Positions 8,450 to 17,851 of a stretch of DNA of 64,000 nucleotides are shown here, in pieces. The position numbers and the translations under genes are program-made. The stretch is from Pyxidicoccus caerfyrddinensis (GTDB lineage Bacteria; Myxococcota; Myxococcia; Myxococcales; Myxococcaceae). The stretch spans positions 1 through 64,000 of the forward strand of contig NZ_JAAIYA010000038.1 in the NCBI RefSeq assembly GCF_010894405.1. The letters run 5' to 3'. Each line of letters starts with the position of its first letter. Positions within the stretch are counted from its first letter, which is position 1. Below the pieces are notes generated by a model. It did no database searches and was not told the origin of the DNA. It saw only the letters and a program-made list of their open reading frames with translations.

Positions 8450-9163
8450 ATGGGCCACTCGGAGGTCGGCGACACCGCCCGGTACAAGCGCGAGGCCGCC
8501 ACGTGGGCGGTGGATACCTGCTTCCGTGCCGGCATGGTGGTGGGCCTGGGCACGGGCAGCACCGCCGCGTTCGCCGTGCACCGGCTGGCGGAAGTGCGTG
8601 CGGAGGGCCGGCTCCTGGACGTGCTCGGCGTGCCGACGTCGCGCGAGACGGAAGCGCTGGCGCGCACGCTGGGCGTGCCCCTCACCACGCTGGAGGAGCA
8701 CCCGGTGGTGGACGTCACCGTGGACGGCGCGGACGAGGTGGCCCCGGACCTGTCCCTCATCAAGGGCGGGGGCGGGGCGCTGCTGCGGGAGAAGATTGTC
8801 GCGCAGGCCAGCCGGCGCGTGGTCATCGTGGTGGACGCGGCCAAGCTGTCGCCGAGGCTCGGCACACGCTGGCCCCTGCCGGTGGAGGTGCTGCCCTTCG
8901 GCTGGCGCTCGCAGGCGCTCTTCCTGGAGTCGCTCGGCGCGAGCGTCGCCGTGCGGCGCGACGCGCGCGGCGAGCACGTCCTCACGGACCAGGGCAACCT
9001 CGTGCTCGACTGCCGCTTCGGCCCCATCGAACGCCCGGAGGAGCTCGCCGCGCGCCTGGGCTCGCGCGCGGGCGTGGTGGGCCATGGCCTGTTCCTCGGG
9101 CTGACGACGGACCTCGTGGTGGCCGGCGCGCACGGCGTGGAGCACCGCGCCCGTCAGGGCTGA
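8450..9163 (+). CDS. rpiA: ribose-5-phosphate isomerase A
   Basis: This 237-residue cytoplasmic enzyme interconverts ribose 5-phosphate and ribulose 5-phosphate in the pentose phosphate pathway. Family hallmarks are present in order: MVVGLGTGSTAAFAV (phosphate-binding loop), GVPTSRETEALARTLGV, VDVTVDGADEV (acid residues) and LIKGGGGALLREKI (catalytic Glu and Lys). The start at 8450 is preferred to 8402 because it fits family length and has GGAGG upstream. It seems to be monocistronic. Confidence 0.95.
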   Translation: MGHSEVGDTARYKREAATWAVDTCFRAGMVVGLGTGSTAAFAVHRLAEVRAEGRLLDVLGVPTSRETEALARTLGVPLTTLEEHPVVDVTVDGADEVAPDLSLIKGGGGALLREKIVAQASRRVVIVVDAAKLSPRLGTRWPLPVEVLPFGWRSQALFLESLGASVAVRRDARGEHVLTDQGNLVLDCRFGPIERPEELAARLGSRAGVVGHGLFLGLTTDLVVAGAHGVEHRARQG

Positions 9164-9546
9164 CGCCCAAGGCCCGGCGGCGCGCGCGTGCTCGCCTTCC
9201 TGCCCACCAGGCCAGTGGCGCGTGCGGGCCTCCGGATGCGCGGAGCCTGGTGGTAGCTTCGCGCGCGTCGTGGCCGTGCGCGGGTGCTTCGTTTGCTGCC
9301 ACTTCGCGGGTGGAAGTGGGTGGCTGTGGGGCGCAGGAGATCCGCAAATCTTGGACTCCAAGAAGAAGCCCCGGACGCTCTCGTCAGCTGAGGCGAAATA
9401 CGCCAGTGAAACTGCAAATGGAGTGGCATCTGTACGCGGCCACGAAATCCTCACAGGCCGCGACGGAGTGAGCGGTTAAAGTTGTCGACGCGCCAGCACT
9501 CCAGAGGGGGTTTTCTGGGAGTCGCTGGTACGAGGGTGCCTTTCGT
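9164..9546. other. 383-base non-coding gap
   Basis: Between rpiA and the DUF1592 gene I find no convincing gene, RNA or strong hairpin. Only short frames without ribosome binding sites occur. The promoter of the DUF1592/DUF1552 pair should lie here; local GC drops around 9390-9480. Confidence 0.5.
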
Positions 9547-11154
9547 ATGCGAATCATCCGTTTCTGCATTCCCGCGGCGCTGCTGCTGGCGGCCGCATCC
9601 TGCTCCAGCGACAAACCAGGAACCGGCAAGGAGCCTCCGGAAGTATCGGAAGCGTCCTCGGCGCGCGTGCGCCGCCTGACGCGAGTGGAGTACGACAACA
9701 GCCTCGCCACCGTCGTGCCGGGGATGCCTTCGCTCAGTGGCACCTTCGCCCCGGAAGACACCATCCTCGGCTTCAGCACGCACGACCGGCTCCAGGTGAC
9801 GTCGCTGCTGGCGGACCAGGTGGACAACGCCGCGCTGAACGCGGCCCTGTTCGCCAAGAACCAGCTGAAGATCCACGAGAAGTGCCCGTCGGGAGCGGAC
9901 GAGGAGCAGTGCACGACGGACATCCTGTTCGACGTGGCCAGTCGCGCCTTCCGCCGGCCCCTCACGACGGAGGACAGGGCGGACCTGCTCGCCTTCTGGC
10001 AGGACGCCCGGAAGACGGCGGACCCGCAGACCGCGCACCGCATCTTCCTGCAGGGCATCTTCGCGTCGGCCTCCTTCCTCTACCGCACGGAGCTGGGTGA
10101 GCAGGGCGAGGGCGCCAACCAGGTGGCGCGGATGACGCCGTACGAGGTCGCCTCGGCGCTCTCCTTCGCCATCACCGCCGCCCCGCCCGACGCGGAGCTG
10201 CTCGCCGCCGCGGAGGCCGGGGAGCTGAAGACGGCGGACCAGCGTGAGGCGCACGCGCGCCGCCTGCTGGCCACCCCCGCCGCGCAGAAGCGCCTCGCTC
10301 ACTTCATCCGCGAGTGGCTGGGCATCACCGGCCTGGCCAACCTCAACAAGAACAACCAGGTCTTCCCGGCCTTCAGCGCGGCGTTCAAGGACTCCAGCCA
10401 GGCCGAGACGCGGGCCTTCATCGACCACGTGCTGGCCAACGAGGGCGGCTCCGTGAAGGAGCTCCTGGGCGCGAACTACACCTTCGCGGACGGCCGCATG
10501 TCGCAGTTCTACGGCACCACGAGCACGCCCAACGGGACGATTGGCAAGGTGCCGCTGCCGGCCGACCGCGCGGGCATCCTCACCCAGGCCAGCGTGCTGG
10601 CGACCTACGCCCTCTTCGACTCCAGCTCGCCCATCCGCCGCGGCAAGTTCGTCCTCACGCGCCTGCTGTGCCGCGAGATTCCTCCGCCGCCGGCCACCGT
10701 CGTCATCATCCCTCCCGCGCCCGCGGCGGACTCCACCACCCGCGCCCGCTTCGCCGCGCACACCAACAACCCCGCCTGCGCCGGGTGCCACCGCAGCCTG
10801 GACCCCATCGGCTTCGGCTTCGAGAACTTCGACGGCCTGGGCAAGTCGCGCACCACGGAGAACGGCATCGCCGTGGACGCCAGCGGCTCGCTGGAGCACT
10901 CCAACGGCACCTTCCCCTTCACCGGGGGCGGTGAGCTGGCGCGCTTCCTCTCCACCAGTGATGACGTGGCCAACTGCGTGCCCCTGCAGCTCTTCCGCTA
11001 CGCCATGGGACGTGAAGAGGACACCGTCGACGAGCAGCTGCTCTCCGAAATGCGCACGGCCTTCAAGGCCAACCCGCGGCTCCAGCTGGGGGATGCGCTC
11101 GTCAGCCTCGTGCGCTCTCCCTACTTCACCCACCGGCGCACCCTTTCTCCGTGA
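9547..11154 (+). CDS. DUF1592/DUF1588 haem-motif lipoprotein
   Basis: A 535-residue lipoprotein (lipobox around AAASCSS) of the family found in myxobacteria and planctomycetes. Regions in order: a DUF1587/DUF1595-like N-terminus (RVRRLTRVEYDNSLATVV), DUF1592 (YRTELGE through LANEGGSVKELLGANYTF), DUF1588 with a c-type haem motif CAGCH in NNPACAGCHRSLDPIGFGFE, then a DUF1585-like tail. The CxxCH motif suggests covalent haem and an oxidative role at the envelope, but no member has a proven function to my knowledge. It overlaps the next gene by four bases, so the pair is translationally coupled. Confidence 0.88.
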   Translation: MRIIRFCIPAALLLAAASCSSDKPGTGKEPPEVSEASSARVRRLTRVEYDNSLATVVPGMPSLSGTFAPEDTILGFSTHDRLQVTSLLADQVDNAALNAALFAKNQLKIHEKCPSGADEEQCTTDILFDVASRAFRRPLTTEDRADLLAFWQDARKTADPQTAHRIFLQGIFASASFLYRTELGEQGEGANQVARMTPYEVASALSFAITAAPPDAELLAAAEAGELKTADQREAHARRLLATPAAQKRLAHFIREWLGITGLANLNKNNQVFPAFSAAFKDSSQAETRAFIDHVLANEGGSVKELLGANYTFADGRMSQFYGTTSTPNGTIGKVPLPADRAGILTQASVLATYALFDSSSPIRRGKFVLTRLLCREIPPPPATVVIIPPAPAADSTTRARFAAHTNNPACAGCHRSLDPIGFGFENFDGLGKSRTTENGIAVDASGSLEHSNGTFPFTGGGELARFLSTSDDVANCVPLQLFRYAMGREEDTVDEQLLSEMRTAFKANPRLQLGDALVSLVRSPYFTHRRTLSP

Positions 11155-12608
11155 GTCGCCCCATGCTCCGCCAACTCTCCCGTCGAAACCTGCTCAAGCT
11201 CCTGGGTGGCTCGGCCGCGGCGCTCCCGCTGGCCAACCTGCTCGGTACCTCGGACGCGCACGCGCAGACCACCGCGCCCCCGTTGCGCTTCGTCGCCATC
11301 TTCACGCCCCACGGGTGCCTTCCGGAGTTCTGGAACCCGCAGAGCACCGGCGCCACCGATGCGGACTTCACGCTCGACTTCGCCAACTCCATGCTGCTGC
11401 CGCTCCAGCCGCACAAGTCCAAGCTGCTGGTGGTGGACGGCCTGGACTACCGGGTGCTGTACGAGCACGGCCTGACGGGCCACGAGGGCGCGCCCGTCAC
11501 CTTCCTCACCGGCAGCAAGGTCAACACCGCCAGCGGTGACGACCTGCCGGAGAGCGCCTCGCTGGACCAGGTGCTGGGCAACGCCATCGGCGGCGGCACC
11601 AAGTTCCGCTCCCTCCAGCTCAACGCCTGGGAGCAGTTCGGCGGCCAGCACGTCTACAACAGCATCAGCTTCACGGCGAACGGCTCGCGCGTGCCCTTCG
11701 AGCGAGACCCGGCCGCCGTATACCAGCGCCTCTTCGGCAACGCGCCGCCGCCCGCCGCGGACCCGGCCGAGGCCGACAAGCTCATCGCCCGCCGCAAGAG
11801 CCTGCTCGGCTTCCTCACCAAGGATGCGACGCGCCTGCGCGACAGGCTCGCGGGTGAGGAGCGCCAGAAGCTGGAGGCCCACCTGGAGGCCCTCGCGGAC
11901 ATCGAGCGGCGCATCGGCTCGCTGAGCACGGCGCCCAACCCGGCGCCCACCCCCGTGCCTTCCACGGAGGCGTGCAGCGCCGGTGTCGTGCCGCCGCAGT
12001 ACGGCCTGGGCGAGCTGGGCAACCTCGCCCGGCTGCCCGAGCTGACGAAGCTGCACATGGACATGATTACCCGCGCCTTCGCGTGCGATTTCACGCGGGT
12101 GGCGACCATCACCATCTCCGCGCCGTCCATGCCGTGGATTCAAATCAACGAGGACGTGCACAACGACCTGGCGCACCGGCTGGACGTCACCACGGAGCCG
12201 CTGCGCACGCAGATCCGCACGAAGATGGTGACAGCGCAGCGCTGGTACGCGGAGCAGGTGGCGTACCTCATGACGCAGCTGGCCTCCGTGCAGGAGGGCA
12301 GCGGCACCGCCCTGGACAACACCATCATCCTCTGGGGCAACGAGCTGGGTGACGCCTCGGGCCACATGAATGTGCGCGTGCCCACCGTGCTGGCGGGTGG
12401 CGCGGGTGGCCGCTTCCGCATGGGCCGCTTCATCCACGCGCGGCCGGCGGGGTCCAACCCGCTGTCCGGCTGGGGCGGCCCCGGCTCGCCGCTGCCGGGC
12501 GCCGTGGCGCACAACAAGCTGCTGGTCTCCATCGCCCAGGCCTTCGGGGTGAATGTGAATACCTTCGGCCACCCGGACTACACGGGGCCGCTGGCCGGGC
12601 TGACCTGA
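11151..12608 (+). CDS. DUF1552 Tat-exported protein
   Basis: A 485-residue partner of the preceding gene. The N-terminus carries a twin-arginine signal, SRRNLLKLLGG, and a cleavage region near DAHAQT, so it is exported folded. The core resembles DUF1552, a distant relative of the DUF1501/alkaline-phosphatase-like fold: FVAIFTPHGCLPEFWNP near the start and IILWGNELGD near residue 390. The GTG at 11151 overlaps the previous stop (GTGA); an ATG at 11163 is the alternative start. Tat export hints at a cofactor or metal. The substrate is unknown. Confidence 0.88.
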   Translation: MSRPMLRQLSRRNLLKLLGGSAAALPLANLLGTSDAHAQTTAPPLRFVAIFTPHGCLPEFWNPQSTGATDADFTLDFANSMLLPLQPHKSKLLVVDGLDYRVLYEHGLTGHEGAPVTFLTGSKVNTASGDDLPESASLDQVLGNAIGGGTKFRSLQLNAWEQFGGQHVYNSISFTANGSRVPFERDPAAVYQRLFGNAPPPAADPAEADKLIARRKSLLGFLTKDATRLRDRLAGEERQKLEAHLEALADIERRIGSLSTAPNPAPTPVPSTEACSAGVVPPQYGLGELGNLARLPELTKLHMDMITRAFACDFTRVATITISAPSMPWIQINEDVHNDLAHRLDVTTEPLRTQIRTKMVTAQRWYAEQVAYLMTQLASVQEGSGTALDNTIILWGNELGDASGHMNVRVPTVLAGGAGGRFRMGRFIHARPAGSNPLSGWGGPGSPLPGAVAHNKLLVSIAQAFGVNVNTFGHPDYTGPLAGLT

Positions 12609-12628
12609 GTCTCGTCTAGCGCGTCGAG

Positions 12629-12663
12629 GCCCCGGTGGAAGGAGTCACTCCTTCTCCCGGGGC
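12629..12663. terminator. shared hairpin between convergent genes
   Basis: Nested arms GCCCCGG/CCGGGGC and AAGGAGT/ACTCCTT form a long stem. It lies after the DUF1552 stop at 12608 and overlaps the last codons of the convergent hydrolase (stop 12645-12647), so it can act in both directions. Confidence 0.5.
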
Positions 12664-13673
12664 TTCGTCGTTTCCGCGTCCTGGCCCCGCCACCGGCGCA
12701 GCAATTCGCTCGCGCTTCCGCCGCGCTCCAACCGTGCCTCCGTCACGCGGTGGTCCGCGTCCAGGCGGAGGACGAAGCCCAGCGTGGGCTCGCCGCGCAG
12801 GTGGTAGCGCAGGTCGGAGATGCGCACCTCGCGTCCCCCGTCGGCGGGCGCCACCGTGACGACGGGAAAGCGGGCCCACGCGAGCGCCTCGCGCACCGGC
12901 CCCACCGCGCGCACGTCCGGGGGCAGCGCGTCCACGGTGGCCTCCACCCGTCGCGCCTCGCGGGGCGCACCGGCCAGGGGCACCTCGCCCGCGGCGAGCA
13001 CGCCTCCCGGCAGGGTGGCCACGTACCGCCACGTGCCCACGGAGAAGGGCAGGGGGAAGACGCGCACGGACTCCGCGGTCGCGTAGGCCGCCTCCACCCG
13101 CCGCGTCAGCACGCCCCAGGACGCCACGCGCGCGCCCACGTAGCCGGCGGACAGCGCCAGTCCCACCAGCAGCGCCCGGCGCCAGTCCATGCGTCGACGA
13201 CGCCACGCCACGACGGCGCCCACCAGCAGCGGCAGCGTCACCCACGGGTCCACCACCATCGTCCAGTCGAGGCTGAGGCGGGTGTCCGAGAATGGCAGCA
13301 GCAGCCGCGTGCCCCAGCCCGTCCACAAGTCCGGCAGCAGGTGCGCGAAGAGGACGGAGGCGAGGCTGGCGAGGAAGACGGGGCGGGGCCTCGCGCCCCG
13401 GAAGACGGCGCACGCGGCCAGCGTGGCCCCGAGTGCAATCAGCGGGCTGAAGAGGAGCGCATGGGAGAGCCCCCGGTGCGCCTGGAGGGCCACCGTCACC
13501 GCGTCCCCGCGCGCCAGCAGCGTGTCCAGGTCCGGCAGCTCCGAGGCGAGCACCGCGCCCAGCAGCACCGCGCGGTCCGTGGGCGAGGCCCGCTCGCCCA
13601 TGCCGGGGCGCACGTCCGGCCGGCGCAGCGCGCCGATGGCGAGCCCCAGCAGCCCGTGGGTGAGGTTGTCCAT
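12645..13673 (-). CDS. membrane-bound metal-dependent hydrolase (YdjM/DUF457-like)
   Basis: This 342-residue protein begins MDNLTHGLLGLAIGA, the classic start of the LexA-regulated YdjM/DUF457 membrane hydrolase family. Metal-binding acids and histidines follow: SELPDLDTLL, HRGLSHALLF and FAHLLPDLWT. Four or five hydrophobic helices cover residues 1-190. The C-terminal 150 residues form a soluble domain of mixed strands (DGGREVRISDLRYHLRGEP), probably periplasmic. Substrate and physiological role are unknown in the family. Confidence 0.85.
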   Translation of the reverse strand: MDNLTHGLLGLAIGALRRPDVRPGMGERASPTDRAVLLGAVLASELPDLDTLLARGDAVTVALQAHRGLSHALLFSPLIALGATLAACAVFRGARPRPVFLASLASVLFAHLLPDLWTGWGTRLLLPFSDTRLSLDWTMVVDPWVTLPLLVGAVVAWRRRRMDWRRALLVGLALSAGYVGARVASWGVLTRRVEAAYATAESVRVFPLPFSVGTWRYVATLPGGVLAAGEVPLAGAPREARRVEATVDALPPDVRAVGPVREALAWARFPVVTVAPADGGREVRISDLRYHLRGEPTLGFVLRLDADHRVTEARLERGGSASELLRRWRGQDAETTKPREKE

Positions 13674-13736
13674 GGCGGGTGCTTCGTCTAGCGCCCCACC
13701 GCGAGCAACGCCAGCGGCAGGCCCCTGAAACGACGA

Positions 13737-13771
13737 AGCGGGACGCCCGGCATGAAGCCCGGCGTCCCGCT
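13737..13771 (-). terminator. hairpin terminator of pectinacetylesterase gene
   Basis: Arms AGCGGGACGCC (13737-13747) and GGCGTCCCGCT (13761-13771) pair perfectly. It lies 34 bases beyond the stop codon on the minus strand, and a T-containing run follows (TTCGTCGTTTC). Confidence 0.65.
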
Positions 13772-13804
13772 CCCTTCAGACAGCTTCAGTCGCGACGACG
13801 GGGA

Positions 13805-15115
13805 CTACCCGCCCAGCGCGCCGTTGATGAGCGGCGCGACAATCTGCATGCCGGGGTCCTCGTTGTTGTAGTTGTTCGCCGGCTCGTAGATGCGGATGCG
13901 CTGGCCCTCGTTGATCCACCGCGAGAGGAACTTGTCCATGCCCACGAACTCGCTGTAGCACTTGTACGTCTGCGTCTGCGGGAACTCGAGGTACTCGTAC
14001 CAGTACCGCTTCTTCTCCATCTTCTGGCAGGCGTGCGCACCCATGAAGGTGATGATGGTGCTGCAGTGGCTGGCGTTGATGGCGCGGTGGTACGGGATGA
14101 AGTAGCTGAAGTTGTTGTAGAGGTTCAGCTCCTGCACCAGCTTGTCCTGGTCCACCTTCCAGTAGCCGTGCACGGACTCCTCGTCGTTCGGCGTCTGGAA
14201 GCGGTCATAGGAGAAGCGCGAGTAGTTGTAGTCGCGCGTGTAGCCCGTGTACGCGAGCTGGTCGTTGGGGAACTCCTGCGCCACCATCTTGTTGATGGTG
14301 CCGAAGTCGTTGATGTTGAACGTGGCCGGCAGCAGCGAGAAGACCGAGTCCAGGTTCCACGACGTGCGAATCTTGTCGTGCAGCGGGCGCGAGCGGTAGG
14401 TGGAGTTCGGCGCCATGAAGATGGGGCCGGAGTCATTGAGCAGGTAGCCGCGCGCCGGGTTGATGGCCTTGCGCACGAAGTAGTAGCCGGCCGACGTCGC
14501 CGTGCCGCCCGCGCTGTAGCCCGTCATCAGGAGCTTCTGCACGGTGGGGAACTGCGTGTGCGCCCAGTTCGCCACGGCCCGCGTGTTGGTGTAGCCGTTG
14601 TGGTACCAGGTCAGCGGCGGGTTCTGCCCCGTGGAGTCCGCGTAGGTCTTCACGTTGTTGCCGATGTGCACGTCGCCCGTGCAGTACGGCATGTAGACGA
14701 TGTTCCAGTCCTTGGTGACCAGGTCCGTGCGGCTGCGCAGCGGCAGGCCCGGGTCGGCGCCGTTGACGAGGGGCGACACGTACTTCGCGGTGAACTGGGT
14801 GATGTAGTCGTCGGAGATGCCGTTGGGGTTGGCCGCGCCCAGCACGCCCGCGCGCCCGCTACACGTCTCGAAGTCCCAGCACGCGCCGCCGCCCTCGAGC
14901 AGGAACATCAGGTTGGGCGAGCTGGTGCGGTGCACGAAGAACTTGTACTGCGAGCCGTTGCCACACTTCGTCCCGGGCAGCTCCACCTTCTCCCAATTGT
15001 AGTTGTTACCTCCGTCCACGAGCACGCTGACGATGGACGAGACGATGACCTCCGCGCGGGCCATGCCAGGCACCAGCGCTACGGCCATGAGACAGGCCAG
15101 GAGTAGGCGCTTCAT
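13805..15115 (-). CDS. secreted pectinacetylesterase-family hydrolase
   Basis: A 436-residue exported enzyme with signal peptide [21 protein letters not shown]. Family motifs: LEGGGACW at 73-80, a Cys-rich early region, and the nucleophile elbow GYSAGG with Ser201. An Asp lies in LLNDSGPIF, and a candidate catalytic His occurs in NASHCSTI. Pectinacetylesterase and Notum-like enzymes remove acetyl or acyl groups from polysaccharides or proteins. The bacterial members' substrates are mostly unknown. The gene is transcribed alone from a recognisable promoter and has GGAGG before its start. Confidence 0.88.
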   Translation of the reverse strand: MKRLLLACLMAVALVPGMARAEVIVSSIVSVLVDGGNNYNWEKVELPGTKCGNGSQYKFFVHRTSSPNLMFLLEGGGACWDFETCSGRAGVLGAANPNGISDDYITQFTAKYVSPLVNGADPGLPLRSRTDLVTKDWNIVYMPYCTGDVHIGNNVKTYADSTGQNPPLTWYHNGYTNTRAVANWAHTQFPTVQKLLMTGYSAGGTATSAGYYFVRKAINPARGYLLNDSGPIFMAPNSTYRSRPLHDKIRTSWNLDSVFSLLPATFNINDFGTINKMVAQEFPNDQLAYTGYTRDYNYSRFSYDRFQTPNDEESVHGYWKVDQDKLVQELNLYNNFSYFIPYHRAINASHCSTIITFMGAHACQKMEKKRYWYEYLEFPQTQTYKCYSEFVGMDKFLSRWINEGQRIRIYEPANNYNNEDPGMQIVAPLINGALGG

Positions 15116-15147
15116 TCAGGAACCTCCGGGTTTGGTGGGAATTCCTG

Positions 15148-15176
15148 TCTATACAATGCAATTGCAACTGTGTCAG
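15148..15176 (-). promoter_or_regulatory. housekeeping-type promoter of pectinacetylesterase gene
   Basis: On the minus strand CTGACA (15176-15171), a 17-base spacer and TATAGA (15153-15148) form a good sigma-70-like promoter about 30 bases before the start codon. The spacer contains the perfect palindrome TGCAATTGCA (15157-15166), a possible operator. Confidence 0.55.
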
Positions 15177-15316
15177 GCCCTTTGTGCCTGATTCATGTTT
15201 CATGCGCGCCAGGGTTTGTGATGCGTTGCGGCAAATGCACTCGGGGCGAGTCATTGCGCGGCGCGTCGGGAAGTCAGGTTTGCCAGGTGCGCTCGGCGCG
15301 CGGTATTCGGGTCGTC

Positions 15317-16012
15317 ATGGCCGAGAATGCTCGCTGGAAGGGCCTCCCGTGGCTCATCGCCGCGGGAGCCGTCGTGGGGCTCGCCGTCCTGCTGGCCGTG
15401 TTCCTGCTGCGCCCGGAGCCCTCCAGCCCCCCGGAGGCGGGGACTCCGGCGGCCACGTCGGCCTCCACCTCACCCGCGGCGTCCCCCACGCCGGCCGCGA
15501 CTCCGTCCGCGCCCGTGGCCGCGCAGCCGGGTGGGGGCACGGTGTCGCCCTACCTGCCCCAGCCTCCGTCCGTGCCGTCCGGCGACGAAGCGCCCCAGTT
15601 TCATCCCGTGGACCTGAAGGCGCTGCGCGCGAAGCTGCCCGACAACCTCTACTGGACGCTGGGCGCTCCCACGGAGGACGTGGAGGTGCTGAGGCGGCGC
15701 GACGAGGAGACGCGGCGGTGGAATGACGTCTACGGCAAGGTGCTGTCGGGCATGGCCACCGAGGCGGAGGTCCACGAGTACTACGCGCACCGCCGCGAGG
15801 TGTCCGAGGACATGGTGGCCTTCGCGAGCACGGTGCTCGCGGACTACGGCGACCGGCTCTCCGAGCAGGAGCGGGGCCTGTACGAGCTGAGCGTCGACAT
15901 GCACCGCACGCGGCTGTCCGAGCTGCCGCGCCAGGAGCAGGAGGCTCTCACCCGCCGCCAGGAGCAGGAGCAGCGCCGCGAGGCCTGGCGCCAGGGGCAA
16001 CAGCAGCCTTGA
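15317..16012 (+). CDS. membrane-anchored protein with charged coiled C-terminus, unknown function
   Basis: This 231-residue protein has one N-terminal membrane helix (LPWLIAAGAVVGLAVLLAVFLL), a long Ala/Pro/Ser/Thr linker (residues 40-90) and a helical, charged C-terminal half ending in Gln/Arg/Glu-rich coils. It probably sits in the inner membrane with the C-terminus in the periplasm. No family is recognised. The start at 15317 places the membrane helix at the very N-terminus. Confidence 0.75.
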   Translation: MAENARWKGLPWLIAAGAVVGLAVLLAVFLLRPEPSSPPEAGTPAATSASTSPAASPTPAATPSAPVAAQPGGGTVSPYLPQPPSVPSGDEAPQFHPVDLKALRAKLPDNLYWTLGAPTEDVEVLRRRDEETRRWNDVYGKVLSGMATEAEVHEYYAHRREVSEDMVAFASTVLADYGDRLSEQERGLYELSVDMHRTRLSELPRQEQEALTRRQEQEQRREAWRQGQQQP

Positions 16013-16078
16013 GCGCGGGTGCCCCGTCGGGGGACGGACCGGCCGCTCGCTCGCACCTCCACCGGGCCCGGCCCGTGA

Positions 16079-17851
16079 GTGTTGGGTGTCGAGCACATGT
16101 CCGGCTGCCTGGAGTGGGGCGTGCGGGAGGGAAGTGTTAAGCGGAAGAACACGAACGCCGTGGCCCGCCCCTTCATCCAACGCGTGGAACATCCCCTGAC
16201 CGAACAGGGCCTCGCCAGCGCCGACTCCTCAGGGGCGGACATGGCGGGCATCGACACCGTTCTCCTCGACCAGCTCCCGGAGAGTGTCGCCGTCTGCGAT
16301 GCGGACGCGGCGTGCCTCTACGTCAACCCCGCCATGGAGCGGACCTTCGGCAGGCCCCGGGCGGACCTGCTGGGCCGCGTGCTGTGGGAGTGCTTCCCGG
16401 ACGTGCTGGGCGAAGCGTTCCAGGAGCGCTTCCACCGGGTGGCCCAGACGGGCCAGGCGGAGGAGTTCGAGTGCCACTACGCGGCCCGTGAGCGCTGGTT
16501 CGTGAAGCGCCTCTTCCGGGGCCATGGGCGCGTCTACGTCTTCTCGCGGGAGATTACGGCCGAGAAGAAGCAGGAGGCGACGCTCCGGGGGCTGTACGAC
16601 GAGACGCGGCGCGCGCAGCGCCATGCGGCCTTCCTGGCGCAGGCCAGCGCGGTGCTGACGTCGTCGCTGGACCACGACCAGATCCTCCAGCGCATGGCGC
16701 ACCTGACCATCCCCACGCTGGCGGACGGGTGCGCCGTGGACGTGCCCGGGCTGGACGGTGAGGTCCGGCGCGTCGCGGTGGCCCACGTGCGCCCGGGCAT
16801 GGTGGAGCGCACCCAGGCCTTCCACGCTCGCTATCCCATCCGCATGGACGACGCGGGTGGCATCGGCCGGGTGCTGCGCGAGGGCGTCACGGAGTTCGTC
16901 CCGGAAATGCCGCCCCTGCGCGAGACGGAGCTGGCCGCCGACGCGGAGCGCCTGCTCGCCACGGAGGCGCTGGGCGTCCGGACGTTCATCTCCGTCCCGC
17001 TGGTCAGCCGCGGCAAGGTGCTGGGCGCGCTCACGCTCGTCATCACCGAGTCCGCGCGGCGGTACACTCAGGCGGACGTGCGGCTCGCGGAGGACCTGGC
17101 CCGGCGCGCGGCCTCGTCGCTGGACAACGGGCGGCTCTACACGGAGGCGCAGGACGCCATCCGCGCGCGCGACACGTTCCTCTCCGTCGCATCGCACGAG
17201 CTGAACACGCCCCTCACCTCGCTCACCCTCAACGTCCAGGCGCTGCGCAGGGATTTGGACTCGCGCGCCCCCGCCGCTCCGGAGGCCCTGTCCACGAAGG
17301 TGGTGGCCGTGCAGCGGCAGCTCTCGCGCCTGTCGAGCCTGGTGCGCGAGCTCCTGGACGTGTCGCGCATCACCGCCGGCCGGCTGCGGCTGGAGCGCGA
17401 GGAGCTGGACCTGGCCGCGCTCGCGCGGGAGATGGTGCCGCGCTTCTCGGAGGACCTGGCGCGGGCGGGGTGCGAGCTGCGCCTGGACGCGCCGGGCCCC
17501 GCGCGGGGCTACTGGGACCGGATGCGGCTGGAGCAGGTGCTGCAGAACCTGCTGTCCAACGCCATCAAGTACGGCCGGGGCCACCCCATTGAAGTGCGGG
17601 TGGGCGCGGACGCGGAGCGGGCCTGGCTGACGGTGCGCGACGAGGGCATGGGCATCGCCCCGGAAGGGCAGGCGCGCCTGTTCCAGCGCTTCGAGCGGCT
17701 GGCCAGCGAGCGGCACTACGGTGGGCTGGGCCTGGGCCTCTGGATCGTGAAGCAGATTGTCGACGCGCTGGAGGGCCGCATCCTCGTGGAGAGCGCGCCC
17801 GGCACGGGCTCCACCTTCACCGTGGAGCTGCCGCGCCAGCGTCCGGGATGA
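16079..17851 (+). CDS. PAS-GAF sensor histidine kinase
   Basis: A 590-residue soluble two-component kinase. A PAS domain (about 60-160: LPESVAVCDADAACLYVNPA) is followed by GAF (195-345: FISVPLVSRGKVLGALTLV). HisKA carries the phospho-acceptor in SVASHELNTPLTSL (His373), and HATPase follows with the N box NLLSNAIKYG, G1 DEGMGIAPEG and G2 GGLGLGLWIV. No membrane segment is visible, so it senses a cytoplasmic signal. No cognate response regulator is adjacent, so it is an orphan. The start is uncertain: ATGs at 16097 and 16241 are alternatives. Its 3' end overlaps the convergent HelD gene by 35 bases. Confidence 0.9.
   Translation: MLGVEHMSGCLEWGVREGSVKRKNTNAVARPFIQRVEHPLTEQGLASADSSGADMAGIDTVLLDQLPESVAVCDADAACLYVNPAMERTFGRPRADLLGRVLWECFPDVLGEAFQERFHRVAQTGQAEEFECHYAARERWFVKRLFRGHGRVYVFSREITAEKKQEATLRGLYDETRRAQRHAAFLAQASAVLTSSLDHDQILQRMAHLTIPTLADGCAVDVPGLDGEVRRVAVAHVRPGMVERTQAFHARYPIRMDDAGGIGRVLREGVTEFVPEMPPLRETELAADAERLLATEALGVRTFISVPLVSRGKVLGALTLVITESARRYTQADVRLAEDLARRAASSLDNGRLYTEAQDAIRARDTFLSVASHELNTPLTSLTLNVQALRRDLDSRAPAAPEALSTKVVAVQRQLSRLSSLVRELLDVSRITAGRLRLEREELDLAALAREMVPRFSEDLARAGCELRLDAPGPARGYWDRMRLEQVLQNLLSNAIKYGRGHPIEVRVGADAERAWLTVRDEGMGIAPEGQARLFQRFERLASERHYGGLGLGLWIVKQIVDALEGRILVESAPGTGSTFTVELPRQRPG

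Noticed and set aside
9418-9471. Short ATG frame of 17 codons in the gap after rpiA
   Set aside because: No ribosome binding site and no support for translation.
17817-17851. Overlap of convergent kinase and HelD genes as a sign of misannotation
   Set aside because: Both C-termini fit their families to the end, so the 35-base overlap seems genuine.
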